DNA of 64,000 bases from Quercus robur (GCF_932294415.1 NC_065535.1:24454782-24518781); one strand, 5' to 3'; shown: positions 23,640-35,303, numbered from the stretch's first letter. Translations and numbers: made by a program. Notes: a model not told the origin generated them from the sequence alone.

Positions 23640-24320
23640 ATGTAAGTGCACAAAAATAAATCGAAGTGGACCAAAATAAATTGAAGTGATCCAAATTGAC
23701 CAAATTGGACCAACTGAAACAAAGTTGACCAAATGGACAGAATAGGACCGAATGGTTCGAATAGGAACAAGGTGGACCGAATGGACAGAATAAGAACAAG
23801 GTGGACTGAATAGGACAGAATGGACCGAATGGGACCAAATAGGACCGAATAGGACTGAAGATAAAAAATGGACCAAATAGGACCAATGTGGACTAAATAG
23901 AACTGAAGTGGACAGAATGGACCGAATGGAGCCAAAGTGGACAAAATGGACCGAATAGGACCAAAGTAGACCGAATGGACCGAATAGGACTGAAGTGGAT
24001 TAAAGTGGACATAATGAACCGAATAGGACCAGAATAGACTGAATAGGACCAAGTAGAATCAAAGTAGACAGAATGGACTGAATAGGATAAAAGTGGACAA
24101 AATTGACTGAATATGACTGAAGTGGACAGGATATGACCAATGTGGACCGAATAGGGAAAATGTGAACTGAATGGACCGAATTAGACCGAGATGGACTGAA
24201 TAAGACCAAATTGGTCCAAATAGAACTTTATTGGACAGAATGGACTAAATAGGAATGAATATGACCAAATAGGACAGAATGGACCGAATAGAACCAATGT
24301 GGACCGAATAAGACTTTTGA
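23640..24320. repeat. degenerate minisatellite, ~9-12-bp GGACCGAAT-like units, main block
   Basis: Dozens of units built on (G/T)GGAC(C/T)(G/A)AAT(A/G)G, with higher-order alternation of TGGACCGAAT, AGGACCAAAG and GGACAGAATGG. The minus strand is open over 161 codons (23567-24052) as repeats of GPIRSILSTL and SVHSVHF, a by-product of a repeat unit without stops in that frame. A second, more diverged block lies at 24535-24690. Confidence 0.9.
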
Positions 24321-24534
24321 ATATTTATCATTTTTATTGCATTTTTAGGGCTCATATTTCTAATTTCTAATGTCTATTTTAGTATTTTCCTTGTATTTTT
24401 TAACTCAAAACTAAAGAGATTAGCCCAATAAAATTTCATACTTTTCAATCCAAAAATTAAGAAAAAAAAAAAGAATTTTTGAGCTAAACTTAAAAAGAAA
24501 ACCTACAAAAGAATCAATTTAAAGACCAATTAAT

Positions 24535-24690
24535 CTAAAATGGACTGAAGGGGGCCGAAATTGAGCAACTGGGCTGAATTGGACTGAGGGGACCAAATTG
24601 GACCGAATTAGATCGAATGGGACCCAAAAATACCTAATTGGACCAAATGGGACTAAAGAATACCTAATTGGACTGAATAGAAATTGTTTA
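24535..24690. repeat. second block of the GGACCGAAT-like minisatellite
   Basis: The same unit type (TTGGACTGA, GGACCAAAT, TTGGACCGAAT) resumes after about 200 bp of unrelated AT-rich sequence. It includes a duplicated AATACCTAATTGGAC segment (near 24629 and 24659). Confidence 0.8.
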
Positions 24691-25114
24691 ATTTTTAGGA
24701 AAAACAAAATATCTTCAAAAATTTTAGAGAAAATATTATATATTATATTACAATACAAAATAATTATTTATTTCCACATGCTTAGTATGCGACTAGTTAG
24801 TTCATTTTAAAAAGAGATGAATTAAAAAGGCAACTGCTTTAGATGCCTATTGGTTTTCTAGTGCCACCTATTTAGATGCACACGCTAAATCAAAAATGAA
24901 GGAAACACGAAACCAAGTAATATATCATGTATACTAGATGGCTCGATCTCATGAATAATTAAAAAAATATATTAAAGTTGGACTCATCTGTAAATAGAGT
25001 TATATTATCCGCGGTAAGTAATATTCATGATTGCTATTTGATGATAGTGATAGCAATTCAAAATATCCAGATGAAGACAATGATCAAAGTTCCATTCCCT
25101 TCAAAAATTATTGA
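24691..25114. other. non-coding, no gene seen
   Basis: AT-rich. A GCGACTAGTTAG word at 24789-24800 resembles the 3' tip of the Helitron at 13624, but without a proper hairpin (see rejected items). Confidence 0.4.
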
Positions 25115-25123
25115 TCTCAATAT

Positions 25124-25442
25124 CTAGGAAAAAATGGGCATTTGCCCTTAATTTACAAATTATGCAGCAAAATGCTCTTGTTTTGAAACTATTTAGCAAA
25201 ATGTCTCTATTTTTTAAACTTGACTTCAACAAAATCGAGTTACAAGTGAAACTCGACATTAGCAATGTCGAATTCTATGCATATTTTGCCACTTAGATTT
25301 TTTAAAAAATTTAAGTGGAACTCGACATTGCTAACTTAAAAGTATACATAAACATAGAACTCAATTTTATTAAAATCGAGTTTAAAAAACAGAGGCATTT
25401 TGCTGCATAGTTTGTAAATTATGTACAAATGCCCATTTTCTC
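25124..25442. mobile_element. 319-bp MULE-like foldback MITE with 9-bp target duplication
   Basis: The terminal arms are inverted copies: GGAAAAAATGGGCATTTGCC on the left, and GAGAAAATGGGCATTTGTAC read inverted from the right. The inner parts contain AGCAAAATG and AAAATCGAGTT words. Flanks TCTCAATAT (25115-25123) and TCTCAATCT (25443-25451) form an 8/9-matching direct repeat, the length typical of Mutator-like elements. The internal sequence is itself palindromic around TGTCGA(A/G)TT. It resembles the larger element at 33277-34030. Confidence 0.7.
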
Positions 25443-25819
25443 TCTCAATCTACTGCCATGGACTTCCAAGATAACGTGAAAACACCTTCTCCTAGTCTGA
25501 TCCTATCTGGAAACAAATACCTGATAAATAGCCAGAAAATCACAGTTAAATCTCAGTTTCTGACTAGAGAGCTCAGTTGACCTCCATCTAGCATTACAGA
25601 AAATCATAAACATTCTTAATATCCTACCAAACAGTAACGGTTAACAACATACAATTAGAAACTAACCAAAAGAAAGATTTAGAAAACGAAAATACACCAG
25701 TCCTAGCACCTTTCCAACCTAAAATAAGAAATAAAAAACCATAATCTGGATCCCCATTGAAGCAAAAAAAACAAGAAGGATTCACCACTCAAAGAGCAGA
25801 GGACCTGTCACCGTCGCAT

Positions 25820-27352
25820 TCAGATGGTCGAGATCTTAGGAACATTCACTGGGAACTGATGAATCTCATCCATCCATGGGTTCTCCTTTGCTGGATTCAC
25901 AGTCTTTAGAGACTTCCAAACTGCACTGTTACATTTGAACCCGGATCCAAACGCTATCTGCCATATTCTGTCTCCCTTCTTCACTCTCCCCTTGGCTTCT
26001 GTATAAGCCAATTCATACCAAAGAGAGCTACTTGAGGTGTTGCCAAAACGGTTGAGTGTCATCCTTGAAGGTTCCATATGCCAATCCGAAAGCTGCAAGT
26101 TCTTCTCCAATTCATCCAGCACAGCTCTTCCTCCGGCATGAATGCAGAAATGCTCAAAAGCCAGTTTGAAATCTGGGATGTATGGCTTCACTTTCATCTT
26201 GAAAATTTTCTTTCCAACCAACGTAGCAAAGAAGAGCAATTGTTCAGACATAGGCAACACAAGAGGACCCAATGTTGTTATATTAGTCTTTAAAGCATCC
26301 CCAGCAACTGCCATTAGATCCTTAGACAAAGAAACTCCAATCCTCCCAGTGGAATCCTCTTGTTGAGTAACACAAGAGAAGCACTTATCATCAGCTCCTT
26401 TGTGGGTACGAACTGTATGAACTAATCGATACTTGGATCGACATTGTTCAGACCTCTTGTTTGTAAGCAAAATTGCAGCCCCTCCCATTCGAAACAAACA
26501 ATTCGAAACAAGCATCGATCTATCATTCCCAAAATACCAATTCAAAGTGATATTCTCCATGCTAATCACCAAAGCATACGAATTGGGATGAACTTGAAGA
26601 AGATCTTTAGCAAGATCAATTGAGATCAAACCAGCACTACAACCCATTCCACCCAGATTATAACTAATGATATTCCCTCGAAGCTTGTAATGGTTAATGA
26701 TCATGGCAGAGAGCGATGGTGTTGGATTAAACAAGCTACAATTCACGATCAAAATCCCAATGTCTTTCGGTTTCAAACGTGTTTTCTCAAAAAGCTGATC
26801 AAGGGCACCAAACATTACCATCTCAGCTTCTTTCCTTGCCTCTGCCATTGATGGGTTTGGAGGAATTCTCAAAACCGCTTCAGGAAGATAAGTTGACTCT
26901 CCAAGACCTGACCTCTCCATAATTTTCCGTTGGAACTCGAGGTTTTCCTCAGTGAATGTCCCTGTCAAACAGGACCGATTCATGAACACCTGCCTTGTGC
27001 ATTTCCGGGCATCCTCTGGCTTATAGCACGAGAAATCAACAAGGTAGATTGGGCGGGGACGAGTAAGAACATAAAGGGTTGATAGAAAGACAAGGAGAGT
27101 TGAGCAAAGTATCACAGATATGAGATTGAACTGGAGTTGGTTCCATAGGTCATAGACATCTTGAAGTGAGAATGTAGAGAGTTGCGCTGCTATTAGAACA
27201 ACCAAAGGCGACAAAAACAGGTACATTCCATGGGTGATGAGGTAATGGTAGCCAAGTTTCACATATTTCAGCTTCACAGATTGTTTGAAATCAGGGAGGT
27301 TTCGCGAGGACAGCTGTGGAATCAAGGGAATGTTTGGATTGGATTCAGACAT
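25820..27352 (-). CDS. 3-ketoacyl-CoA synthase (KCS11-like)
   Basis: Condensing enzyme of the ER fatty-acid elongase; it joins malonyl-CoA to a long-chain acyl-CoA for waxes, suberin and sphingolipids. The 510-aa single exon matches KCS length. Residues about 43-61 and 75-96 are two hydrophobic membrane segments; then comes the FAE1/CUT1-type condensing domain. The catalytic triad is visible: Cys238 in [10 protein letters not shown], His405 in [11 protein letters not shown], Asn438 in RFGNTSSSS. The C-terminal [17 protein letters not shown] is the usual ACP_syn_III_C end. The [21 protein letters not shown]-terminus places it with KCS11 and relatives. The frame is open 52 codons further upstream, but [13 protein letters not shown] at 27352 is chosen because homology starts there. 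The substrate chain length cannot be read from sequence. Confidence 0.95.
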   Translation of the reverse strand: MSESNPNIPLIPQLSSRNLPDFKQSVKLKYVKLGYHYLITHGMYLFLSPLVVLIAAQLSTFSLQDVYDLWNQLQFNLISVILCSTLLVFLSTLYVLTRPRPIYLVDFSCYKPEDARKCTRQVFMNRSCLTGTFTEENLEFQRKIMERSGLGESTYLPEAVLRIPPNPSMAEARKEAEMVMFGALDQLFEKTRLKPKDIGILIVNCSLFNPTPSLSAMIINHYKLRGNIISYNLGGMGCSAGLISIDLAKDLLQVHPNSYALVISMENITLNWYFGNDRSMLVSNCLFRMGGAAILLTNKRSEQCRSKYRLVHTVRTHKGADDKCFSCVTQQEDSTGRIGVSLSKDLMAVAGDALKTNITTLGPLVLPMSEQLLFFATLVGKKIFKMKVKPYIPDFKLAFEHFCIHAGGRAVLDELEKNLQLSDWHMEPSRMTLNRFGNTSSSSLWYELAYTEAKGRVKKGDRIWQIAFGSGFKCNSAVWKSLKTVNPAKENPWMDEIHQFPVNVPKISTI

Positions 27353-27419
27353 TTTTGGTAAGAAGTTGATTACACTAATTGGAATGGTGCGGATCAGAAT
27401 TGACAAAATAAAACAATTC

Positions 27420-27950
27420 CTGTGATGATCCAAATGAGAAAGTGAAAAAGAGCATGAACCCTTTTCCCTTTCCCTTAAAGCAAAAATTCTATGAATTTTT
27501 GAGGTCACAGGAAGTGCATTTGCTCAACAAATCGAAATGTATGACCTGGGTAATTAGTAAAATAAGTTTTTGGTTGTTGGGCTGAGAATAAACAAATTTA
27601 GGTGTACTGGAACTGTATTTTCTCGGATTTTCAGAACCTGACAAGGAAAGGGTACCTTAGAAAGGGCTTATAAATGGATCAAAATGAAAACTTTCATAAC
27701 ATAGAATTAGAAAATGCAGCTCAAAGAACCTAAAACATTCCTGCCAAAAACAAAAAAAGAACGAAAAAAATTACAGAAGGACAAACTTTTAAATACATTT
27801 ACTATAAGTTTTTTAATGTAAAGTACTTATCAAAAAATAAAGTTTCTTAATGTAAAGTGCGAAAAACAAATGAATATTTAAATGAAATAATGCAGAAGAG
27901 AGATTCTTCAAGACATGCAAGAGACCCAGTAGAGAATGAAAAAGCCTTAC
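27420..27950 (-). other. probable 5' UTR intron of the KCS gene
   Basis: On the minus strand a donor AATTTAAG/GTAAGG lies at 27951/27950 and a good acceptor TTGGATCATCACAG/GAATTG ends at 27420. Splicing would remove 531 bp and leave a short leader before the ATG at 27352. It would also remove most of the in-frame upstream extension. Inferred from splice-site quality only; the extension itself has no conserved residues. Confidence 0.4.
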
Positions 27951-28100
27951 CTTAAATTGGCATCTGAGCAGAGGTGCTCTTCTTTGTGCCGGAGAAAACA
28001 ATGACACAGAGAGCAGAAATATTTTGTGATTTTCGAATTGTTTAATGAAAGAGGCGATGTGTGTGTTGTTTTTTTTGTTGTGTTGTGGTGAACTCTTAAA

Positions 28101-28108
28101 CTTTTATA
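28101..28108 (-). promoter_or_regulatory. TATA-box candidate of the KCS gene
   Basis: TATAAAAG on the minus strand, about 150 bp upstream of the proposed leader donor. This spacing would place transcription start near 28070. Confidence 0.45.
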
Positions 28109-28594
28109 TTTGAATCCCAAATGTGTCTTCTCCAGTGAACTTGGTGCAGTTAGTGCTAGTTTGTCCGCATTACAGTTACTGAGATTTTTTTAGTTACAAC
28201 TTTCTCCGATTCTTCTTCTTCTAACTATTTAACAACAACAACCTCTTTGTTTGAATTGTTTCTCAAAAAAATAAAATAAATAAATAAATAAAACAACAAC
28301 AACAGTCGAAAATTTTGAAATCTGATTTTTTTTTTTTTTTGAGAAAACTGAAATCAGATTTTAATCTCTAAATCTTATCTGAAGTGAACTAACTTCTTTT
28401 TTAATCTCTTACTTACATAAGTGCATTAAAGGAAAATGCTAAATCAATTCTAAATTTTATTAAAAAAAACTTGCGGGACAAAAATATAAATTAGTGCCAC
28501 TTAAACACTTAAACAACGTAACAAATAAAGAAAGTTTTTATAAGCCTTTTGTGTTTAATCCTTTTATTTATTTATTTTTTTTTGAAAGGAATTA

Positions 28595-28945
28595 AATTAA
28601 AATTTAGTCCACAAATATTCAATTATTATATTTGATACAATAAATTATAAAGTATAAAGTTTTGGTTTTAAAATGAAACCAATAGAATTTAGTCCAAATT
28701 AATAGATTTTGCATTTTTTTTTTGAATGACCAAATTATCCTTGTGGTTTGACCCAATCTCAAGTTAGTCCAACAAGTTTTTTTCAATTTTTACATTTTGA
28801 CAACTTAAAGTTTGGATTAAAATGAAATGATATAAATATTTTGGACAGAACCCTAATAATTTTATTTTAGTCCAAACCTTAAAGAGCCAAATGTTGCAAT
28901 TGAAAGTTTATTGACTAAATTGTGATAGAGTTAAAGTACATGGAA
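28595..28945. mobile_element. ~350-bp foldback MITE (TTTAGTCCA type)
   Basis: The left arm has AATTTAGTCCACAAATATTC and AATTATTATATTTG. The right arm read inverted has CACAATTTAGTCAATAAAC...TTTCAATTGCAACATTTG. The arms are imperfect inverted repeats of about 100 bp. It is the same family as 30472-31785. Confidence 0.5.
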
Positions 28946-29831
28946 AAAATATATTAATTTTTCCTTAATAAAAAATTGACTAATTATTCCAAATATATTA
29001 TCACTCTGTTTGTTTTGTTGTAAAATTTGGTCAAACTTGAAAATGTTTTCCAATAATCATAAAATTCTTTGTAAAATTTTGCCAACATGGGTAATTAGTC
29101 CTACTCTGAGACTTGATATCAATGGGAGTGATTTTTTTTTTTTTTTGGATTTTTTGATATCAACAAGAGTGAAATTTAGTACAACTTAAAATTAAAATTG
29201 AACAAAAAGAAAGGAAAGATGAAAGTAATGGAAGTGTGTGTACATATATATGTCAAGCAAGCTTGGCATTTACATGACATCCATATGATGCTCTAGCGTC
29301 GTTTCTTTTGGATTTTGGTTGATAATTGCTTTGCTGGATTTGCCTCCATCCCTATCGACACCTTGGCTGGTGGGTAAAGAGTTTCACACACAAATATAAA
29401 TAAAAGAAAAACCTATTTTAACATTTGAAAAATTAAAAATAAAAATAAAAATTTGAGCCCACTGCCTCCTTCGCTTGGGCCATGCATCATCGCCCCAAAT
29501 TATTTATTAAAAAAATAATTCAGAATATGTATAAATTGTTCCATTATAACTCTAGTCTATTCAGTTGGAAAGGTAAAAAAGTGGAAGAATAGAAAATATT
29601 TAGTTTACTCTCAAATGTGTTTAGCTAGGAGAATGGAAAAATAGAGATATAAAAAACTATTGAAAATGAAGTTAGTATAGATTTATAATTATATCATTAT
29701 TAAATAAAACAAAAAGCAACACAAACTTTTATACAAATTTTTTTAATTAAAAATTTGTATATGGACACTTCACTTTTTTTTTTTAATATATATTTTAATA
29801 GCACAGGCTAAAAGAATCCAAAACTTGTATA

Positions 29832-29869
<38 letters not shown>

Positions 29870-30430
29870 CACGAGAATGAAAGAAAGATAAAAACAAAAT
29901 AAAAAAAATAAAAATTAAAAATTAAAAAAAAACCGGAAAACAACAACAGTGGAGTCATAGATAAAAATAAAATAAGGAAAAAGAAAAAGTGAGATAATGA
30001 AAAAAGAAATGAAACCAAAACAAATGAACTGGAATAATAGAAGAGACGAAAAACAAAACAAAAACAAAAACAAGCAAAAAAAAAAAAAAAAAATGCTTGC
30101 TGGTGGAGAATGACAATTTTTTCCAAAAACACACTTTCAAAATAAAAAAATAAAAGAAGTTTTAGTGGGCCTAGAGACAAAATAGCCGGGCCCACCATTT
30201 TTCTCTTCCCTTTCTCCTTCCAACTAAATACCTATCTCTCCTATTTTCCTTTTTTTTTTTTTTTTTCCATCCTCTATAAACTCATTCCAACCAAACATAC
30301 TTGAATGTTTAATTTATTTGACTATTAGCAATAATTTGTCAATTACCTTAGTTTGTCCACAAATTTTTTAAATTGATTTACAATTTTATGAGATTGGGAT
30401 TTTAGTTAAAGTTTTCTCCCTTCACTCACA

Positions 30431-30470
<40 letters not shown>

Positions 30471-30471
30471 G
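28946..30471. other. intergenic, with A-rich low-complexity block
   Basis: No gene seen. 29838-30090 is extremely A-rich on + (runs of more than 20 A), which makes the Phe-rich minus-strand frames 29839-30198. A (TA)n tract occupies 30431-30471. Confidence 0.55.
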
Positions 30472-31785
30472 GTCAATTACATTTTAGTCATTCTTTTGAT
30501 CTTATCACAATTTAGTCTATAAGTTTTCAATTATTATATATTTGAACTTAAAAAGTTTAGATTAAAATAAAACTCTTAGGGTTTTGTCCTAATTAATAGA
30601 TTTTACATTTATTAAAACACTAAATTATCCCTTGTAGTTGATCCAATCACAATTCAGTCCAATCGGGGTTTTTTTATTTATTTTATTTTAATAATAATTG
30701 TTACAGTTTTGTTAGGTTCAAAATATTGAATGTTGGAAACCCATGACAAAAAGGTTGAGTCCGAGTTAGAAATTGCTCAAAGACAACAAAGTTTCTATAT
30801 GCTCAAGAGGAGAAGTTATTGTTCTTCCGCTCATATCTTTTGCATTCAGACCTATTTGAATTTGAAACTAGTGACATATTGCGGTTTAAAGTTGACCCTA
30901 AAAGTTGAACTAGGAAGTGCAAAAAAACTGTAGGATTTAACTCCAAATTCTAATAAGAGAAGTATTTTTGATAGGTTTTAACCCTACTTTGTGCACCTAT
31001 ATAAACCACTTATTGCACAACTTTTAGAGGCAAAAAAGGCAGTTGTAAAGGCAAAAACCCTAAGGGTTTAAGAGATAAAACTCTAGCCTCCACCTAGTGA
31101 ACCTGTGAGTTCAGAAAGAGAAAGAATAAGATTTCACTACAACTTTTGTGTGCCTTCGAGCTATTTACCACCATCGTCTCTGACATCGTATTAAGATCAT
31201 TGAGGTGTTTTTAGTGAAGCTATTACAAAAACAAGACTACGACAATCAAGAATTTCTATGGTGAAGTCAATCGTGTAGATTATAGATTAGTGCACACCAA
31301 AGAAGGATACTAAGAAGAGTAGTCCAATTGAGTTGGAGTTGAGCTTGGATTGATCAGTAGGATCTACCATAGGTAGGTACTTTGGGATCGAGTATATTCC
31401 CTATACTTGTAACCTCAATCTTTGTTAGTGGATAATTCAAGGAGTGATGACCTATATATCACCTGTTAGGATTTTTCCTGCGAAGCTTTCACCATCGTGA
31501 CCATGTTGCCCGTGTCAAATTTATTTGTTGCTGCATTAATTGAATGTTGCATAAAATTAGACAAATTTAATCAACCGAGGTAATTAGTTAATTTAATTGG
31601 GGCCACACTTGAACGCAACAAGTTTGACTCTCTAAATTTTGTATTAAAATGGAATAGTCAAGGGGTACTTCAGAAGGAAACTTAACGATTTTATTTTAAT
31701 CCAAAACTTAAGGGTTAAATGTAACAATTGAAAATTTATAAATTAAATTATGGTAGTGTTAACCACAAGATGGTAAATTGTGATT
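30472..31785. mobile_element. foldback MITE split by an LTR-like insertion
   Basis: The outer arms (about 30472-30590 and 31665-31785) are inverted copies sharing CACAATTTAGTCTATAAG / TAATTTAATTTATAAA and ATTAAAATAAAA. Between them, 30731-31620 begins TGTTGGAAACCC and ends GAACGCAACA (TG...CA). This insert contains R-U5-like sequence (ATTCCCTATACTTGTAACC, AAGGAGTGATGACC) typical of plant Ty1/copia LTRs, so it is probably a solo LTR on +. No matching 5-bp target duplication was found at these borders, so the exact ends are uncertain. The short frame 30730-30933 is LTR sequence, not a gene. Confidence 0.5.
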
Positions 31786-33267
31786 TTTTTTTTTATAAAT
31801 TTTGGCTAATTATTTCAAATATATTATTCTTCAAACTTATAATTAGTTTACAAAGTAATAAATAAAAATTAATTTTTTGTGAGAATAGTAATCTTCTTCT
31901 AAACTAGAAGAAGAAGTTTATATCAGTAACATTTAAAACTATGGGAAAAGTGTTGGGAAATTTAGTCCTCAGTTGATTTTAATTAATTAACCAACTTGAT
32001 TAGTTTAAACTAATAATGCGAAATTCCAATTTAACATGTGATGTACATAACTATATATGGTTATGAAGAAAAAACTCGGACAGAAAAAATGGTTTCGATA
32101 GTTTGTAGCTTACCACCAAACTATAGAATTCACTAAGTAAAATACAAGTTGTTACAATACAAGATTATCATCAATCCAATAATTGCTACCTACGGTAGAA
32201 ACTTACACACGTAACAGTATGCAGCTCCAACCATGTTGAACTACTTATGAATCTCTTTAATGTACAAATACCTAATCGATATCTAACCCTATAGCAACAA
32301 CTTGATTAAAGTAGGTTGTTGATGCAGTAACTTCACTTGAGGCACTCCTTTTTTTTTTTTTTTAATGTATATAGGACTTGAGGCACTTCTTGGTCTTCAA
32401 TAAGGTGTCAGAGAGTTCACTTGGTACAAACCTTTGGAGCCAAACATCGCAACAAGATCTCATTTTCAATGAGTGTTTTCATGCTTATGATGACCTAATA
32501 GTACACGGTTCCTTGGGTCCTTTGGTTATTATGGATTGCAAATTGAGAAATTAGTTTACTCAAGTCTCGATAGGGTTTTCCTCAAAAAACAAAAAGAGTC
32601 TCAGTAGGGTGACCGGAGTTGAGGAAAGAATTTAGCTTTAATGAGACTCAACCGATTGAGCTGTAGTCGAGGCAGCATAAACTTCAACTTCGGAGCAATT
32701 TTTTGTGTTTTCAATATAATTCTTCAAACACTAATCTCGACCCTAAATCTTACAATTTAATTATTACATTTGAAACAAAGCTTTGGAAGGGGGTTTGCCA
32801 ACAAATACATTTGACCCTACTGAGAGTTTGTCAGAACGGTGTGATTGCGAACTAACTTTCCTCTCCCTACGATCTTCGAATGTTTGATGGTATCAACTAA
32901 TGCTATTGAGTATTGACCATCATGGTACGTGGAAGGATGGACCGAGGACTTTCACATTAAATGCTTTTCCTTTTTTGTTTTTTAAGAAATTTCCAATTTA
33001 TTCCTATAGCCTATAGCATTTTTATTTTTATTTTTTGGAGAAGAATATAGGACTTGATAAGTTAATAACCCCAATTTAGCTTTAAAAGTAAAACAATTAT
33101 GCTTTGATTTGTCCTGGGCTTCAACAAGAGTTGTCTCCAAGTCCAAATACATCCACCATAGTTAGAAAAACATACGTTTCACAAAACTAAAATAGCACAT
33201 TATGCAAAGCTAGAAAACATATTTAAAATTTCATATTTGGCAATTAAGGAAAGAAACTCAAGCCCTA
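31786..33267. other. non-coding; possible LTR remnant
   Basis: Around 31960-32560 the sequence has an LTR-like character (TTAGTCCTCAGTTGATT, CACCAAACTATAGAATTCAC), but no boundaries or coding blocks could be set. No gene seen in the remainder. Confidence 0.35.
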
Positions 33268-33276
33268 CAGTAACTA

Positions 33277-34030
33277 GGGAATTCTAGCCTTTTGCCCTTA
33301 ATTTTTTAAAAATTTAGCAATATGCTCCTATTTCGAAACTATATAGGGATATGCCCCTGTTTCGATACTCAATTACCTTAAAATCGAATTTCAATGAAAT
33401 ACTCGATTCGTAGAAAATCGAGTTATGCCCAATAAAATTATTAAAAAAAAAAAAAATGCATGGAACTCGATTTTAGGGAAGTCGAGTTCCAAAACACTGC
33501 TATAAGGCTTCAAAACGTCACTATAGGGCTTAAAAACGCCACTATAGGGCTCCCTGAACCTAGTATGGGGCGATAACACATAAAATAAATTTTGCAGGAA
33601 AACGCCACTATAGGGATTTAAAACGTCACTATAGGGATTAAAAACGCCACTATAAGGCTCCCTGAATATGGGGGCAATCGCACTTATAAAAAAATTTTCA
33701 TGAAATCGGCGCTATAGGGATTTAAAACGTCATTATAGGGTTTAAAAACGCCACTATAGGACTCCCTGAATATGGGGCGATCACACTTGTAAAATTTTTT
33801 TTTGCATGGAACTTGATTTCCTGAAAGTCAAGTTTAATGCAATTTTTTTTTTTTTTTTTTTTTTTTTAAGTTTGATCAGGCATAACTCGATTTTCTACGA
33901 ATCAAGTATTTAATTGAACTCGATTTTAGGGTAATCGAGTATCGAGACAGGGGCACGCCCCTATATAGTTTGCAAACAGGAGCACATTACCAATTTTTTT
34001 TAAAATTAAGGGTAAATTGCCAGAATCTCC
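33277..34030. mobile_element. 754-bp MULE-like foldback element with perfect 9-bp target duplication
   Basis: Flanked by CAGTAACTA at 33268-33276 and again at 34031-34039, an exact 9-bp direct repeat. The ends are inverted: GGGAATTCTAGCC on the left, GGAGATTCTGGC read inverted from the right. The similarity continues inward through GCCCTTAATTTT, CTATATAGGG, CAATTACC and a TACGAATC / ACTCGATTTTCTACGA block, giving arms of about 150 bp. Between the arms lies an array of short repeats (next entry). No transposase is present. Confidence 0.8.
33495..33810. repeat. higher-order tandem repeat with ACGCCACTATAGGG core
   Basis: About nine subunits of roughly 20 bp carry (A)AACG(C/T)CACTATAGGG(C/A)TT. 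They are grouped in three ~110-bp blocks, each closing with CTCCCTGAA(T/C)...GGGGC(G/A)AT(C/A)(G/A)CAC. The subunits alternate CGTCACTATAGGG and CGCCACTATAGGG in the same order in each block. Confidence 0.85.
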
Positions 34031-34039
34031 CAGTAACTA

Positions 34040-35264
34040 AACGTATGGTAGGCTAAAATCAAGAGAAGTATAAGGGCGAATGAGTTAGGAAGGGAAAGGA
34101 TATGGTGTTGGTGATGCGTGTTAATAGCTTAATGCTTATTTTTATACTTTGCTGGAAGTGTGTAAAAGGTGCTGGTTGAGCGAATAGATGGAGGGAGTTT
34201 TTTCATAGTGAAGATTAAATATTGTCTTATTGTTTCATACAAGCCTTTACGGTGGTTGATGATCTACTTTTGCTGAATTTATGTATTGCTAATGCTGACG
34301 GAACATCAAAAGCCTTTCCTATGGGCAGCTGTGGACCTGTGTTGGGCATAGGAGTTGGTTGCATTTTGGATATGTTTGGGAATAGCTTATTTAGCTAAAA
34401 TTAAAAACTTTTTGTTAAAAGTGTAAAAAATAAACTAAAAAAACTAGCTGAATAGTACAATAGAACTCATGAATAGCACAAAAAAGAAGCTAAAAACTCA
34501 AATAAGCTGAAGCTTATAACTCATCCCAAATGAACTCTTTAATTGTTCATGGTTTTGGAAGCTCAATGGTAAAAGAGAAGAAAGCCTTATAACTCAATGA
34601 AAAAAATTCACAAATACTCTAAAAACATTGATTTATGAAATATTTTTAAAAACTTTTTACGATAAAAAAATAATAATAATTAACTTTTTGACAGTTTTTT
34701 ATATTTTTCATATAATTCATATTAATTTTTTTTTATACAATATTAAAATTTTTTTAAAATTGTCAATTTACAAATGCTCTAAGAACACCATTGAGTTAAC
34801 ACTAATTTAATTAGCCGTGATTGGTGTTTCCAAAGATATGTTCAAATTCCCCAAAAAAAAAAAAAAAAAAAAAAAACTGTAAAAGAAAGGAGTTGTATTG
34901 TAACTAATGTTACTTAATCGGCTAATTATAAGGCAAAACAACAATTGCTGATAATTGTTTTGGGAAAAAATCAAGGTAATTGGGTGAATTGTAATCGAGA
35001 AGTTAATTAGAAAAGGAGAGAAAATTGAGGCCAAATTTTAAGGAAAGCCAGCAGACTCAGTTGGAATGAAATCCTTCTTTTTTTTTCGTATTTCTTCATG
35101 GGCTTGGGCTACTGTACCTTCTTCTTTTTTTGTTGATGGAATGGACTGTACTTTTATGAAAGATATTTTAATCATCCTAACATTCTTTAGACTATTTGCC
35201 TGCCATTGGCCTGTAGGCTGTCTCATCTGTGGGCTGAGTTAGGCTCATAAGCCTATGGCATTGG

Positions 35265-35302
<38 letters not shown>

Positions 35303-35303
35303 G
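34040..35303. other. intergenic; one small MITE
   Basis: 34372-34540 has imperfect inverted ends (TTTGGGAATAGCTTATTT left, TTTGGGATGAGTTATAAGC inverted right) and resembles the element at 44608-44784. No gene recognised elsewhere. Confidence 0.4.

Noticed and set aside
23567-24052. 161-codon minus-strand open frame, repetitive GPIRSILST-type protein
   Set aside because: It is produced entirely by the minisatellite; overlapping frames on the same strand are also open, and there is no start context or domain.
24781-24796. Helitron 3' end (GCGACTAG) closing an element that would carry the minisatellite
   Set aside because: The CTAG word matches the 13624 terminus, but only a 3-bp stem precedes it and no convincing TC start was found near 23560.
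29839-30198. 119-codon Phe-rich minus-strand frame
   Set aside because: Arises from long A runs on the + strand; pure composition.
33495-33810. CRISPR-like array of regularly spaced repeats
   Set aside because: The repeats are contiguous subunits without unique spacers, lie inside a plant foldback transposon, and there are no cas genes.
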